From UCB2 sp964475735 (GTDB lineage: Bacteria > Chloroflexota > Dehalococcoidia > Tepidiformales > Tepidiformaceae), in the NCBI GenBank assembly GCA_964475735.1, contig CAYYYI010000039.1, positions 1 through 19,604 on the forward strand: DNA of 19,604 nucleotides, given 5' to 3'. Made by a program: the position numbers and the translations under genes. The first letter of the stretch is position 1. The number at the start of each line of letters is the position of its first letter. Below the pieces are notes generated by a model, which searched no databases, was not told where the DNA came from, and saw only the letters and a program-made list of their open reading frames with translations. Positions 7,154-15,052 of this stretch are shown piece after piece.

Positions 7154-7927
7154 ATGACCTACAAGTACATCGAAACCGGGCGCGAAGGCCCCTGCATCAC
7201 CATCACCATGAATCGCCCCGAACGGCGCAACGCGCTCTCGCTGGGCCACCTGCAGGAGCTGCTGCAGGCCTTCCGTGAGGCCGGCGAGAGCGACGCCCTC
7301 GGCGTCATCCTGGCAGCCAACGGGCCTGTGTTCTCGGCCGGGCATGACTTTGCCGACATGGCGGGATCGAACCTCCCTCAGATGCGCAAGCTCCTCTGGA
7401 CCTGCGCTGAACTCATGAACACGATGCAGAGCATCCCCCAGGTGGTGGTGGCCCGGGTACACGGGCTGGCCACGGCCGCGGGGTGCCAGCTTGTGGCCAC
7501 GGCGGATCTCGCCGTCGCCTCGGAGAATGCTGGCTTTGCCACCCCCGGGGGCAAGGGCGGCTGGTTCTGCACGACGCCGATGGTCGCAATAACCCGCAAC
7601 ATCGGGCGCAAGCGCGTTTTGGAGATGGTGTTCACGGGCGACACCATCGACGCACGAACCGCGCTCGACTGGGGCCTCGTCAATGCCGTCGTCCCGGCCG
7701 AGGAGCTGGAGTCCGCCACGATGGACCTGCTGAAGCGCGCGACGCGCGGGAGCGCCCTTTCCAAGGCGCTTGGGAAGCAGGCGTTCTATGCGCAGGTGGA
7801 CATGGACCAGCCGAAGGCATACGCGTATGGAGTGGAGATGATGGCCAGCGCCAGCCAGACGTTCGACGCCCAGGAGGGGATGGCCTCCTTCATGGAGAAG
7901 CGCCACCCCGAGTTCCAGAACCGGTAA
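7154..7927 (+). CDS. Enoyl-CoA hydratase/isomerase family protein, ECHDC3-like, without the catalytic glutamates
   Basis: 257 residues. ATG 7154 is preceded by GGGAGG with 6-nt spacing, so I preferred it over the ATG at 7121. The crotonase fold is evident: oxyanion-hole segments FSAGHDFADM (60-69) and HGLATAAGCQL (103-113), and CoA-site features. At the position of the first catalytic Glu of hydratases (GGCE) this protein has Q112, and at the second (QPE) it has G132 in FATPGGKGG. The combination GCQLVA...FATPGGKGGWFCTTP closely resembles the mitochondrial ECHDC3 group, which also lacks both. Hydration by the standard mechanism is therefore unlikely and the true reaction is unknown. The gene converges with the kinase-like gene 9 bp downstream. 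Confidence 0.92.
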   Translation: MTYKYIETGREGPCITITMNRPERRNALSLGHLQELLQAFREAGESDALGVILAANGPVFSAGHDFADMAGSNLPQMRKLLWTCAELMNTMQSIPQVVVARVHGLATAAGCQLVATADLAVASENAGFATPGGKGGWFCTTPMVAITRNIGRKRVLEMVFTGDTIDARTALDWGLVNAVVPAEELESATMDLLKRATRGSALSKALGKQAFYAQVDMDQPKAYAYGVEMMASASQTFDAQEGMASFMEKRHPEFQNR

Positions 7928-7936
7928 GGGCGTGGG

Positions 7937-9007
7937 CTAGAACTCCCCCCGCAGGCGCGGGTCCGAAGATGAGTCTGCTATTGCGAGCGCGAGGGCGGCC
8001 ACGGCTTCGACGCGCTCGCCGTAGCCTTCGAAGCCTTCGCCCACGGTCTCGCCCTTGAGGAAGCGCGCGTGGATGCCCTCGGCAATGCAGGCGAGCTTGT
8101 AGAGCGCGTGCACTTCGTAGAACTCAATGTTGCTCACGTCGCGGCCGCTGCGCTTCGCGTATTCCGCGATCAGTTCGGCCCGGGTGAGGAATCCTTCAGC
8201 CATCGTCACGTGCGTTGTGGGCGCGATTACCGTCCGCTGAGGCGGATCTCCCGGCTGACCCCAATAGCCGAGCGTGTAGCCGAGGTCTGAAAGCGGGTCG
8301 CCCAGGGTGGCCATCTCCCAATCGAGGATGGCGACCACGCGGCCGGGATCGTGGGCGTCCAGGATCATGTTCCCGAGACGGTAGTCGCCGTGCACGATGG
8401 TGGGCGGCGGCGACTGGGGAATGGCTGCGCGCAGGCGGCGGATGAGCTCGCGGATCTCCGGGAGCGGGCGGGTCTCCGAACGGTCCCACTGTTCTGCCCA
8501 GCGGCGAACCTGGCGTTCGAGGTAGCCCTCCGGGCGCCCGAAGTCGCCCAGGCCCACAGCTTCGTAGTCGACCGCGTGAAGTTTCACGAGTGTGTCGACG
8601 AGCGCGAGGCACATCTGGCGGCGCTCAGCGGGCGTGGTGGCGAAGCCTTCGGGCATCTCCTCGCCTACGACGATGCCCTCGCAGTATTCCATCACGTAGA
8701 AGGGCGCGCCGTTGTAGGACGTGTCCTCGCAGAGCGCGACCGGGCGCGGAGCGGGGACGTCCGTTCCCGCCAGCCCTGAGAGCACACGAAATTCGCGTGA
8801 CATGTCATGTGCGGTGGGCAGCACGTGACCGAGGGGCGGGCGTCGCAACACCCACTGCCGCTCACCGGCGCGGACGTGGTAGGTGAGGTTCGACTTGCCA
8901 CCGGCTATCAGCTCAAAGGCAAGCGGCGCGGCGCCACCGGTGACGCGTTCGGCGAAGAAGCGCGAGACTCCGGCAACATCAATGCCGGCCGGGACCTGGT
9001 TCTCCAT
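7937..9007 (-). CDS. Phosphotransferase family protein (aminoglycoside phosphotransferase / ACAD10-11 N-terminal type)
   Basis: 356 residues with the protein-kinase-like APH fold: a glycine-containing loop IAGGKSNLTYHV (34-45), a hinge FYVMEYCEG (103-111), the catalytic loop VHGDYRLGNMILD (205-217) with D208 and N213, and the metal-binding DWEMATLGDPLSDLGY (229-244). This signature belongs to the phosphotransferase family that includes the N-terminal domain of ACAD10/ACAD11, which acts in fatty or hydroxy-acyl metabolism. Proximity to an enoyl-CoA hydratase-family gene supports an acyl-CoA-related role over antibiotic resistance. The ATG lies 10 bp after a TATACT box, so the mRNA is probably leaderless. 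The substrate is unknown. Confidence 0.9.
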   Translation of the reverse strand: MENQVPAGIDVAGVSRFFAERVTGGAAPLAFELIAGGKSNLTYHVRAGERQWVLRRPPLGHVLPTAHDMSREFRVLSGLAGTDVPAPRPVALCEDTSYNGAPFYVMEYCEGIVVGEEMPEGFATTPAERRQMCLALVDTLVKLHAVDYEAVGLGDFGRPEGYLERQVRRWAEQWDRSETRPLPEIRELIRRLRAAIPQSPPPTIVHGDYRLGNMILDAHDPGRVVAILDWEMATLGDPLSDLGYTLGYWGQPGDPPQRTVIAPTTHVTMAEGFLTRAELIAEYAKRSGRDVSNIEFYEVHALYKLACIAEGIHARFLKGETVGEGFEGYGERVEAVAALALAIADSSSDPRLRGEF

Positions 9008-9017
9008 GGTGCAGCCA

Positions 9018-9023
9018 AGTATA
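9018..9023 (-). promoter_or_regulatory. -10 element of a probable leaderless promoter (phosphotransferase gene)
   Basis: TATACT on the minus strand with 10 bp to the ATG at 9007. No Shine-Dalgarno sequence and no clear -35 are visible. The transcript would start within a few bases of the ATG. Confidence 0.6.
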
Positions 9024-9055
9024 GGGCACCACGCCGGGATTCCCTCCCCGGCGGC

Positions 9056-9943
9056 TCACCGGGTGGTTGGTGCGGGCGGGACCGCGTTCGCGTGACCGGC
9101 CTGCTCCTCCGCGTGGTACGAGCTGCGCACAAGCGGCCCGGCCTCCACATGCCGGAAACCCAGCGCGCGCGCCGCGGCTGCAAGCTCCTCGAACTCCTCC
9201 GGGGACCAGTACCGTTCGATGGGCAGGTGCTGCGGCGTTGGCCGCAGGTACTGCCCGATAGTCACCAGGTCGACGCCGTGGCGGGCCAGGTCCGCGAACA
9301 CGGCCCGGACCTCGTCCGATGTCTCCCCAAGTCCGAGCATTAGGCCGCTCTTGGTGAGGGCACCCGGCGCAATCTCCTTCGCCGCCTGCAGCACTTCGAG
9401 TGAACGTTCGTAGATGGCCTGGGGCCGCACTCTGCGGTAGAGCCGCGGCACGGTCTCGACGTTGTGGCCGAGAATCTCCGGCCCGGCGTCCATCACCGTG
9501 GCCAGCGCCTCGCGGTCGCCCCTGAAGTCGGGGATTAGCAACTCAACGGTCGTGCCGGGCGAGAGCCGCCGCACCTGCCGGATCGTCTCGGCGAAGATGG
9601 CGGCTCCGCCGTCGGGAAGCTCATCGCGGTTCACGCTCGTGATGACGGCGTGGCGGAGGCCCATCCGCTGCACGGCCATCGCCACGCGCTCCGGTTCGCC
9701 CCGGTCGAGGCCGGGCGGGCGCCCGGTGGTGACGGCGCAGAAGCCGCAGGAGCGGGTGCAGACGTCACCCAGGATCATGAAGGTGGCCGTGCCCCGGTTC
9801 CAGCACTCGCCGATGTTCGGGCAGCGGGCTTCCTCGCAGACGGTATGCAGCTCCTTGCTGCGCATCAGGTCCTGGACACGGCCGTAGCCGGGTCCGGTGG
9901 GGAAACGAACCTTCAGCCATTCGGGACGGGGGCCAGCGGGCAT
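9056..9943 (-). CDS. lipA: Lipoyl synthase
   Basis: Radical SAM enzyme that inserts two sulfurs into octanoyl groups on lipoate-dependent proteins. From ATG 9943 it has 295 residues, the usual size. An ATG two codons earlier (9949) is equally possible, while the frame back to 10123 would overlap the divergent gene. It shows the auxiliary-cluster motif C36...C41...C47 (CEEARCPNIGEC), the radical SAM motif C62-x3-C66-x2-C69 (CTRSCGFC), and the C-terminal RSSYHAEEQ with the serine that ligates the auxiliary cluster. ILGHNVETVPRLYRRVRP and TKSGLMLGLGE are also characteristic. It is followed 49 bp later by the phosphotransferase gene on the same strand. No lipB or lipoate ligase is in the window. 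Confidence 0.97.
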   Translation of the reverse strand: MPAGPRPEWLKVRFPTGPGYGRVQDLMRSKELHTVCEEARCPNIGECWNRGTATFMILGDVCTRSCGFCAVTTGRPPGLDRGEPERVAMAVQRMGLRHAVITSVNRDELPDGGAAIFAETIRQVRRLSPGTTVELLIPDFRGDREALATVMDAGPEILGHNVETVPRLYRRVRPQAIYERSLEVLQAAKEIAPGALTKSGLMLGLGETSDEVRAVFADLARHGVDLVTIGQYLRPTPQHLPIERYWSPEEFEELAAAARALGFRHVEAGPLVRSSYHAEEQAGHANAVPPAPTTR

Positions 9944-10027
9944 GGCCATGAAGATAGCGTACAGCCCGCGAGGAACAGGCGGGGCGCGGCACTCCTGCGG
10001 TTGCTGTCGCATGGGGGTTGGCGCCTG

Positions 10028-10033
10028 TAACCT
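10028..10033 (+). promoter_or_regulatory. -10 element of a probable leaderless promoter (zinc-finger/LysM gene)
   Basis: TGTAACCT, with TAACCT six bases before ATG 10040 and no ribosome binding site between. Confidence 0.45.
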
Positions 10034-10039
10034 ACGGGC

Positions 10040-10603
10040 ATGGCGGAGCCACAGTGCCACTACTGCGACCGGCCCGCAGAAGCCGAGTGCCCCACGTGCG
10101 GGCGGCTCTACTGCCCCGAGCACGGCGAGGACGTTTGCCTCCGCTGCCTCGCGCCCGAATCGGCCACACCCTCGGCGCTGGCCTTCCGGGGCTCGATCGT
10201 TGCCCTGCTGGTGGGCACGGCGGTGGCAGTGTTCCTGGTCATCTCGCCGCCCGAGAGCAAGAGCAAGGCTGACCCCGGGCGCACCGTGACGACGCCCACA
10301 ACGGCCGTCGGGGCCACAGCCACGCCGACACGCGCAGGCGTGTCGCCCACACCGCAGCGGACGGCATCACCGCAGGCCTCGCCGACGGCCGCGGGGTCTC
10401 CCACGGCGGCCGGATCGGCAACGGCCGTACCGAGCCCCACGCCCGGCGGCGAGCGCACCTACACGGTGCAGGCAGGCGACACCCTCTCCGGCATCGCCGC
10501 CCAGTTCGGAACCACGGTTGAGGCCATCGAGGCCCTCAACCCCGGCATCAAGGCGGAGACTCTCCAGATCGGGGTCGTCCTCAAGATCCCGCCCGCCCAA
10601 TGA
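10040..10603 (+). CDS. Zinc-finger, single-TM, LysM-domain protein
   Basis: 187 residues in four parts. Residues 1-38 form a B-box-like zinc-binding module with C6/C9, C17/C20, C25/H28 and C33/C36, enough ligands for two zinc ions. Residues 50-69 are one transmembrane helix (GSIVALLVGTAVAVFLVI). Residues 70-138 are a Thr/Pro/Ala/Ser-rich linker typical of wall-spanning segments. Residues 139-184 are a LysM peptidoglycan-binding domain (TYTVQAGDTLSGIAAQFGTTVEAIEALNPGI...IGVVLKIP). The zinc module is therefore cytoplasmic and LysM external, making this a cell-wall-tethered membrane protein. Its stop overlaps the next ATG (ATGA). Function unknown; anchoring or envelope sensing is an inference. 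Confidence 0.88.
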   Translation: MAEPQCHYCDRPAEAECPTCGRLYCPEHGEDVCLRCLAPESATPSALAFRGSIVALLVGTAVAVFLVISPPESKSKADPGRTVTTPTTAVGATATPTRAGVSPTPQRTASPQASPTAAGSPTAAGSATAVPSPTPGGERTYTVQAGDTLSGIAAQFGTTVEAIEALNPGIKAETLQIGVVLKIPPAQ

Positions 10604-11094
10604 ACTGGCAGAACGACCTCGAACTTGCGGCACAGACCGAGGCCGCGCGGGCGCGGGGGCGGCTGCTGCGGAGCGCGATCTTCTGGGGGCCGCTCTTCCT
10701 CGTTGTTTTCGTGCTGTTTGTGTTCTTTTTCTTCGACCGGGCTTTCACAGGCGGCGACCACGGCGGCACGTGGTTCCTGGTTGGTTTTCTGGCGCTGCTG
10801 AGCTTCCTGTTCGGCTTCCAGGCCGCGCAGGCTTTGCTTGACCTGTTCGGGGGAATCCAGGAGACCACCGGCATCGTCACCAGGCGCTGGTCGCGCTCGG
10901 ATTCCCTCGTGATGCGGAGCCACTACGTCCGCCTCGATAACAAGCGCATCCTGCGGGTCGGCGCCGAGTTCCATGGGGACATCCGCGAGGGCGACACCCT
11001 GAAGGTGAAGTTCTACCCGCACTCGGCCGTGGCCGTGTGGGTGGACCGGCTGCCCCCGCCCAAAGAGGAAGACGAAGCCGAAGTCACCGCCTGA
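10600..11094 (+). CDS. Two-TM membrane protein of unknown function
   Basis: 164 residues, translationally coupled to the LysM protein by a 4-bp ATGA overlap. After a short amphipathic N terminus rich in Ala/Arg/Glu come two hydrophobic helices (about 27-46 with the run FVLFVFFFF, and 57-79), a short external loop containing GGDHGG, and a soluble C-terminal segment. That segment (TGIVTRRWSRSDSL, VRLDNKRILRVGAEF, GDTLKVKFYPHSAVAVWVDRL) looks like a small beta barrel such as those following TM pairs in NfeD-like or DUF3592-like proteins. I do not recognise the family. The acidic tail (KEEDEAE) is cytoplasmic by the predicted topology. Confidence 0.85.
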   Translation: MNWQNDLELAAQTEAARARGRLLRSAIFWGPLFLVVFVLFVFFFFDRAFTGGDHGGTWFLVGFLALLSFLFGFQAAQALLDLFGGIQETTGIVTRRWSRSDSLVMRSHYVRLDNKRILRVGAEFHGDIREGDTLKVKFYPHSAVAVWVDRLPPPKEEDEAEVTA

Positions 11095-11131
11095 CCACCC
11101 TTCGCCCGCTGGCCAACGCGGCGCGGACCTG

Positions 11132-11137
11132 TAGAAT
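11132..11137 (+). promoter_or_regulatory. -10 element of a probable leaderless promoter (radC)
   Basis: TAGAAT followed by CCGCCGC and then the GTG start at 11145. Almost the same block (TACAATCCGCCGCC) precedes the nuclease gene at 16535. Confidence 0.6.
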
Positions 11138-11144
11138 CCGCCGC

Positions 11145-11864
11145 GTGAGCGAGGCGCCGGCCCACAGCTCCCCCTATCGCACCATCCGCGAGCTTGCCGA
11201 CGACGAGCGGCCCCGCGAACGGCTCCTGCGGCATGGGCCCGAAGTGCTGGGCGACGCCGAGCTGGTGGCCATCCTCCTGGGGTCGGGCGTGCCCGGCGAG
11301 AACGTGGTCGACCTGGCGCGCCGCATGATCGACAACGCCGGGGGACTCGCCGGGCTGGTTCGTGCGGACGCTCGCGCCCTCCAGCGGACCAGGGGGCTCG
11401 GGCCCGCCAAGGCCGCGCAGGTCATCGCGGCCGTCGAGCTTGGACGGCGCGCGGGGCGCCTCGACCCGGATGCCCGGCCGCAATTGACCACCCCCGAGGC
11501 GGTGTTCGCCCTCATGGGCCCGCTCTTCACGGGCAAGACGAAAGAGCAGCTCTACGTACTTGCCCTCGATACGCGCGGCCGCCTGGTCGGCGCCCCTGTG
11601 GCAATTGAAGGCGGCGTGAGCTCGGTCTCCATCAGGGCAGCGGAGGTCTTCCGCGAGCCGGTGGTGCTGGAAGCGACCTCGGCCATCCTCGTCCACAACC
11701 ACCCCTCGGGCGACCCGCGCCCCAGCCCCCAGGACGTGGCGGTGACGCGCGACCTCGCTGCCGCCGGCGAGATGCTCGGCATTTCACTGCTCGACCACGT
11801 TGTCATTGGGCAGGGCCGGTTCGTCTCCATGAAGCGCGAAGGCATGGGATTTGGGAAGCGGTAA
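11145..11864 (+). CDS. radC: RadC/JAMM-domain protein
   Basis: 239 residues from GTG 11145, chosen because TAGAAT lies 7 bp upstream and family similarity begins just after (PYRTIRELADDERPRERLL). The upstream ATG at 11037 would overlap the previous gene. Residues about 13-90 form the UPF0758 helix-hairpin-helix region (RTRGLGPAKAAQVIAAVELGRR), then the JAMM/MPN+ domain has the metal motif HNHPSGDPRPSPQD and the preceding EGGVSSVSIRAAEVFREPV. RadC proteins are common and carry an intact metalloprotease-like site, but their role is unresolved; the early link to DNA repair is disputed. Start codon confidence is moderate. Confidence 0.93.
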   Translation: MSEAPAHSSPYRTIRELADDERPRERLLRHGPEVLGDAELVAILLGSGVPGENVVDLARRMIDNAGGLAGLVRADARALQRTRGLGPAKAAQVIAAVELGRRAGRLDPDARPQLTTPEAVFALMGPLFTGKTKEQLYVLALDTRGRLVGAPVAIEGGVSSVSIRAAEVFREPVVLEATSAILVHNHPSGDPRPSPQDVAVTRDLAAAGEMLGISLLDHVVIGQGRFVSMKREGMGFGKR

Positions 11865-11902
11865 GTGCCCGCCCCTTCGTCGCTCCGATGGCGGCCCTCG
11901 CG

Positions 11903-11908
11903 TAGACT
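11903..11908 (+). promoter_or_regulatory. Possible -10 element for the HAD phosphatase gene
   Basis: TAGACT, about 34 bp before the TTG start at 11943. It would give a roughly 28-nt leader containing GGGGA near the start. No convincing -35 is seen. Confidence 0.35.
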
Positions 11909-11942
11909 CACGCTTCGAGTACCACCTCCCCGGGGACGCCTC

Positions 11943-12734
11943 TTGCCCTACCGGCTCGCCGCCATCGACCTTGACCAGACGCTGCTCGATTCGAACGGCC
12001 GCGTGGGCGAGGCTGATGCCCGCGCCCTCAGCGCCCTCAGCGAACGGGGCGTAGTCGTCGCGCCCGCCACGGCAAGGTGGTACTCAGCCGCGCGGTGGCC
12101 GTTCCAGCAACTCGGCATCGAAGCCGCCGCTATCGCGTGCGGCGGCGCCGACGTGCGCCTCGCAGACGGCGCCGTTGTTGAGCAGACGCCACTGCCGGGC
12201 GAATTCGTCCCCTTCATCGCGGATCTCTGCGACCGCGCCCACTGGATTGTGAGCCTTTCCACCCCGGACGTGACCTACCGCCGCGAGCGCGAGCTACCGG
12301 CCTGGGCCGCCAACGCCCCGGCGGGGCTCGTGCCCGTGACGCACCTCCGCGACGCAGACCTCTCCGGGCTGCTCACGGTGTTGGCCCACGTGAACGAAGG
12401 GGACCCGCACGTCGCCGAGCTCGAACGCTGGGCAGGGCAGGTTCGCGTTCACAACGCGGTGGCGTTCGACGGCAGCGGCATGGTCACCATTACTGCCGCA
12501 GGCATCGACAAGGGCACCGCCCTGCTTGCGCTCTGCCGCGCGCTCGGCATCGACCCGGCAGAAGCGGTTGCCTTCGGCGACAGCGACGTGGACATCCCCA
12601 TGCTCGAAGTGGCCGGGCTGGGCGTCGCCATGGGCAACGCCAGCGATGCCGTCAAGGCCGCCGCCTCGATGGTTACCGGCGCCGCCGACGAGGGGGGCGT
12701 GGCCCAGGCCATCGCAAGGATCTGGGGCCGCTGA
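11943..12734 (+). CDS. Cof-type HAD-superfamily hydrolase
   Basis: 263 residues from TTG 11943, whose context (GGGGA eight bases upstream; protein begins LPYRLAAIDLD) fits the family start, since the HAD nucleophile normally lies within the first 10-15 residues. Motif I is DLDQTLL (D9, D11), motif II lies in VVAPATAR, motif III is the K of AAGIDKGTALLALCRALG, and motif IV is FGDSDVDIPML. The residues between motifs II and III form the C2-type cap of Cof/YidA-like phosphatases, which dephosphorylate sugar phosphates and similar metabolites. The substrate cannot be read from sequence. It converges with the CBS membrane protein gene, leaving only 10 bp between stops. Confidence 0.92.
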   Translation: MPYRLAAIDLDQTLLDSNGRVGEADARALSALSERGVVVAPATARWYSAARWPFQQLGIEAAAIACGGADVRLADGAVVEQTPLPGEFVPFIADLCDRAHWIVSLSTPDVTYRRERELPAWAANAPAGLVPVTHLRDADLSGLLTVLAHVNEGDPHVAELERWAGQVRVHNAVAFDGSGMVTITAAGIDKGTALLALCRALGIDPAEAVAFGDSDVDIPMLEVAGLGVAMGNASDAVKAAASMVTGAADEGGVAQAIARIWGR

Positions 12735-12744
12735 GAGCGGGGGG

Positions 12745-14049
12745 CTAGCCCTGCTTCACCACCAGCACGCGGTCCACACGCCGCCCGTCCATCGCCATCA
12801 CACGGAACTGGTAGCCGGGCACGTCGACGCGGTCGCCCACACGGGGGATGCGCCCGAGCCGCGACATGATGAAACCGCCAACGGTGTCGTAGTCCTCGCT
12901 GGCGAGCTCGGCGCCTGTTTCGTCCTCGACGTCGGCGATGAGGGCGAGCCCGCTCACGAGCAAGTTGTCGGTCGCCAGCGGGCGAACCGTCTCCGCCGCC
13001 TGCCTGCCGCCGAGCCACCGGCCGAGGAGGCGATAGAGCACTTCGTCAGCCGTGAGGATGCCGCTTGTGCCGCCGTGCTCATCGACGAGGATCACGATCT
13101 GCACCTGCTGGGCCCGCATGGCCGCCACCGCCACCTCCACCGAGACCGACTCTGGGATGGCCACCGCCGGGCGCACGAGTGTAAGCCACTCGGTCTCTTT
13201 GTGGTGCACCAGCCGCAGCACGTCCTTGGCGTCGATGATCCCGAGGATGTGGTCGAGGTCATCTTCGAACACGGGGTAGCGGGTGTGCTGGTGGGTTTCG
13301 ATGGTCGTCAGCACTTCTTCGAGGGTGGCCTCGGTGTCGATCGCGACGACTTCCGTGCGCGGGACCATGATCTGGTCTGCCTGGATGGCGCTGAACTCGA
13401 GTGCGCGCCGGGCTAGCAGCAGTTCAGAGGTGGAAAGGAGCCCCGCCCGGGCGCTGGCTTCGATAACGAGCTCCAGCTCTTCGGGCGGCAGGTTGGCTTC
13501 GTGCTCTGTGGCGAGCTTCACCCCCATGCCTCTGACAACCAGGCGCCCGGCCTCGTTCATCAGCCAGATGAAGGGCCGGAAGAGCGCGCTGAACACGGCG
13601 ATGGGCGCCGAAACCCAGAGTGCAGTCGCTTCCGACCGCTGCAGGGCGATGGTCTTCGGCGCCAGCTCTCCCAGGATGATGTGGAGGCTGGTGATGGCCG
13701 CAAAGGCGATGATCACCGACACCGCGTGGCTCGCCGCTTCGGACACAACACCACCGGCAACCGCCTCGATGGGCGGCTCGATGAGGCTGGCCACGGCCGG
13801 CTCACCGACCCAGCCGAGCGCCAGGCTCGACATCGTGATCCCGAGTTGGGTCGCGGCAATGTACCGGTCCAGCTCATGGAGCGACGAAAGGAGGAGCCGC
13901 GCCCGCGCCTGGCCCTGACCGGCAAGCTGCTCGATGCGCGTGCGGCGGACCGCCACGTAGGAGAACTCGGTCGCAACAAAGAGGCCGTTGGCGGCGACAA
14001 GCGCCACCACCGCAACCAGGCCAATGATGACAAGCAAGGGATCGGACAT
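12745..14049 (-). CDS. CNNM/HlyC-CorC family membrane protein (DUF21-CBS-CorC_HlyC)
   Basis: 434 residues with a clear ribosome binding site (GAGGGGG) before ATG 14049. The N-terminal DUF21/CNNM domain (1 to about 195) has hydrophobic segments and the family motifs TEFSYVAVRRTRIEQL, ATQLGITMSSLALGWVGEP and HIILGELAPKTIALQ. A tandem CBS pair follows (about 215-335: IMVPRTEVVAIDTEATLEEVL... and ...VILVDEHGGTSGILTADEVLYRLLG), then the CorC_HlyC domain (about 350-432: EDYDTVGGFIMSRLGRIPRVGD...). The group is linked to magnesium and divalent-cation efflux; older hemolysin names are historical. It is 49 bp downstream of the Nudix gene and may be co-transcribed. Confidence 0.95.
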   Translation of the reverse strand: MSDPLLVIIGLVAVVALVAANGLFVATEFSYVAVRRTRIEQLAGQGQARARLLLSSLHELDRYIAATQLGITMSSLALGWVGEPAVASLIEPPIEAVAGGVVSEAASHAVSVIIAFAAITSLHIILGELAPKTIALQRSEATALWVSAPIAVFSALFRPFIWLMNEAGRLVVRGMGVKLATEHEANLPPEELELVIEASARAGLLSTSELLLARRALEFSAIQADQIMVPRTEVVAIDTEATLEEVLTTIETHQHTRYPVFEDDLDHILGIIDAKDVLRLVHHKETEWLTLVRPAVAIPESVSVEVAVAAMRAQQVQIVILVDEHGGTSGILTADEVLYRLLGRWLGGRQAAETVRPLATDNLLVSGLALIADVEDETGAELASEDYDTVGGFIMSRLGRIPRVGDRVDVPGYQFRVMAMDGRRVDRVLVVKQG

Positions 14050-14098
14050 GGGTACCCCCTCGGCGGCATGGTAATGGATGTGCGCGATTCCGCCGCAG

Positions 14099-14989
14099 TC
14101 AGTGGAAGAGCGCGCGGTAGTGGGCGCTGGCGAAGAAGTCGGACAGGATCGTGGTCGTGTGCGGCGGGACAGTCAGCCCCCGCACGTCGGCGGGGGCGAA
14201 GTAGCGGAACGCCTGCCCCTCGTTGACGGTGATGTGGGCTTCGTCGATATCCGCGTCGACGTAGTAGACGTGCTGGACGTGCACAAGGGCTGTTGGCAGG
14301 TCCGGGTCGCGGCGGTACACACGGAATAGGCGCAGGGCTTCGAGAAGGTGACCGGTTTCCTCCTCGAATTCGCGGAAGGCGGCGGCATCGGGCGGTTCGC
14401 CGGGGTTGATCAATCCCCCGGGGAGCGACCAGTGGCCGGGGAAACGATCGGCCGGCAGGTCGGCGTCGCGAAGCTGGAGGAGCACGCGGCCCCAGCGGTC
14501 CATCTCGATGACGCTGACGCCAACACGAAACGGCGCCGCAAAGGCGAGAGTGCCCCGGTACTGATCGCTGGCGAGAAACCGTTCGACAAGCTGGCGGCTC
14601 GATGGGTTCATGGGAAGCCCGGCAATCTCTTCAGGGGACCAGAAGCGGAAATCGAGCCCTTCGTTGACCTCGATGGCCCCCGGTTCGACCTCGTCATCGG
14701 CGAAGAAAACGTGGAGCCGTTCAACGCGGAGCCCGGGCAGCTCGTGTTTCTGGATGGTGGCGAAAAAGCGCAGGCGCTGGAGGCGGACACCCGTCTCCTC
14801 TTCGAATTCGCGGAGAGCCGTGTCCCGGGGCGACTCGCCGCCTTCGCGCCCGCCACCGGGGATCACCCAGCGGCCATACCCGGCCGGGGGCACGTCGTCG
14901 TCGCGCTGCTGCAATAAAAGGCGGCCGGTGCGGTCAAGAAGCGCAACAATGCTGCCCTCGCGGGGATGGTCCGGTTCGTGTGGTGGCAT
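14099..14989 (-). CDS. Tandem Nudix hydrolase (two Nudix domains in one chain)
   Basis: 296 residues made of two similar halves of about 145 residues. Nudix box 1 (46-68) is a perfect match: GGREGGE, then REFEEETGV. Box 2 (192-214) is GLINPGE...REFEEETGH, differing only at the final hydrophobic position. The regions after each box also repeat: EVNEGLDFRFWSPEEIAGL versus TVNEGQAFRYFAPADVRGL, and FLASDQYRG versus FFASAHYRA. This indicates an internal gene duplication with both active sites apparently intact. Nudix enzymes cleave nucleoside diphosphates linked to another moiety; the substrate is not evident. ATG 14989 lies 8 bp after TACGAT, so it is probably leaderless. Confidence 0.92.
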   Translation of the reverse strand: MPPHEPDHPREGSIVALLDRTGRLLLQQRDDDVPPAGYGRWVIPGGGREGGESPRDTALREFEEETGVRLQRLRFFATIQKHELPGLRVERLHVFFADDEVEPGAIEVNEGLDFRFWSPEEIAGLPMNPSSRQLVERFLASDQYRGTLAFAAPFRVGVSVIEMDRWGRVLLQLRDADLPADRFPGHWSLPGGLINPGEPPDAAAFREFEEETGHLLEALRLFRVYRRDPDLPTALVHVQHVYYVDADIDEAHITVNEGQAFRYFAPADVRGLTVPPHTTTILSDFFASAHYRALFH

Positions 14990-14997
14990 TGGAGACG

Positions 14998-15003
14998 ATC
15001 GTA
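14998..15003 (-). promoter_or_regulatory. -10 element of a probable leaderless promoter (tandem Nudix gene)
   Basis: TACGAT on the minus strand with 8 bp to ATG 14989. No Shine-Dalgarno sequence lies between. Confidence 0.5.
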
Positions 15004-15052
15004 CCCCAGCCGGGCCCGGTCAGGATTGTAGGGGAAGGAGCAGATGCGCGGG

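Noticed and set aside
5479..7155. 558-codon open frame on the minus strand opposite the histidine kinase
   Set aside because: Antisense shadow of a gene with complete kinase motifs. Its residues show no domain and long shadows are common in GC-rich DNA.
7937..9007. Aminoglycoside resistance gene
   Set aside because: The APH-like fold is shared by many metabolic kinases. The motifs (HGDYRLGNMILD, DWEMATLGDPLSDLGY) match the ACAD10/11-type group, and no resistance or mobile element context is present.
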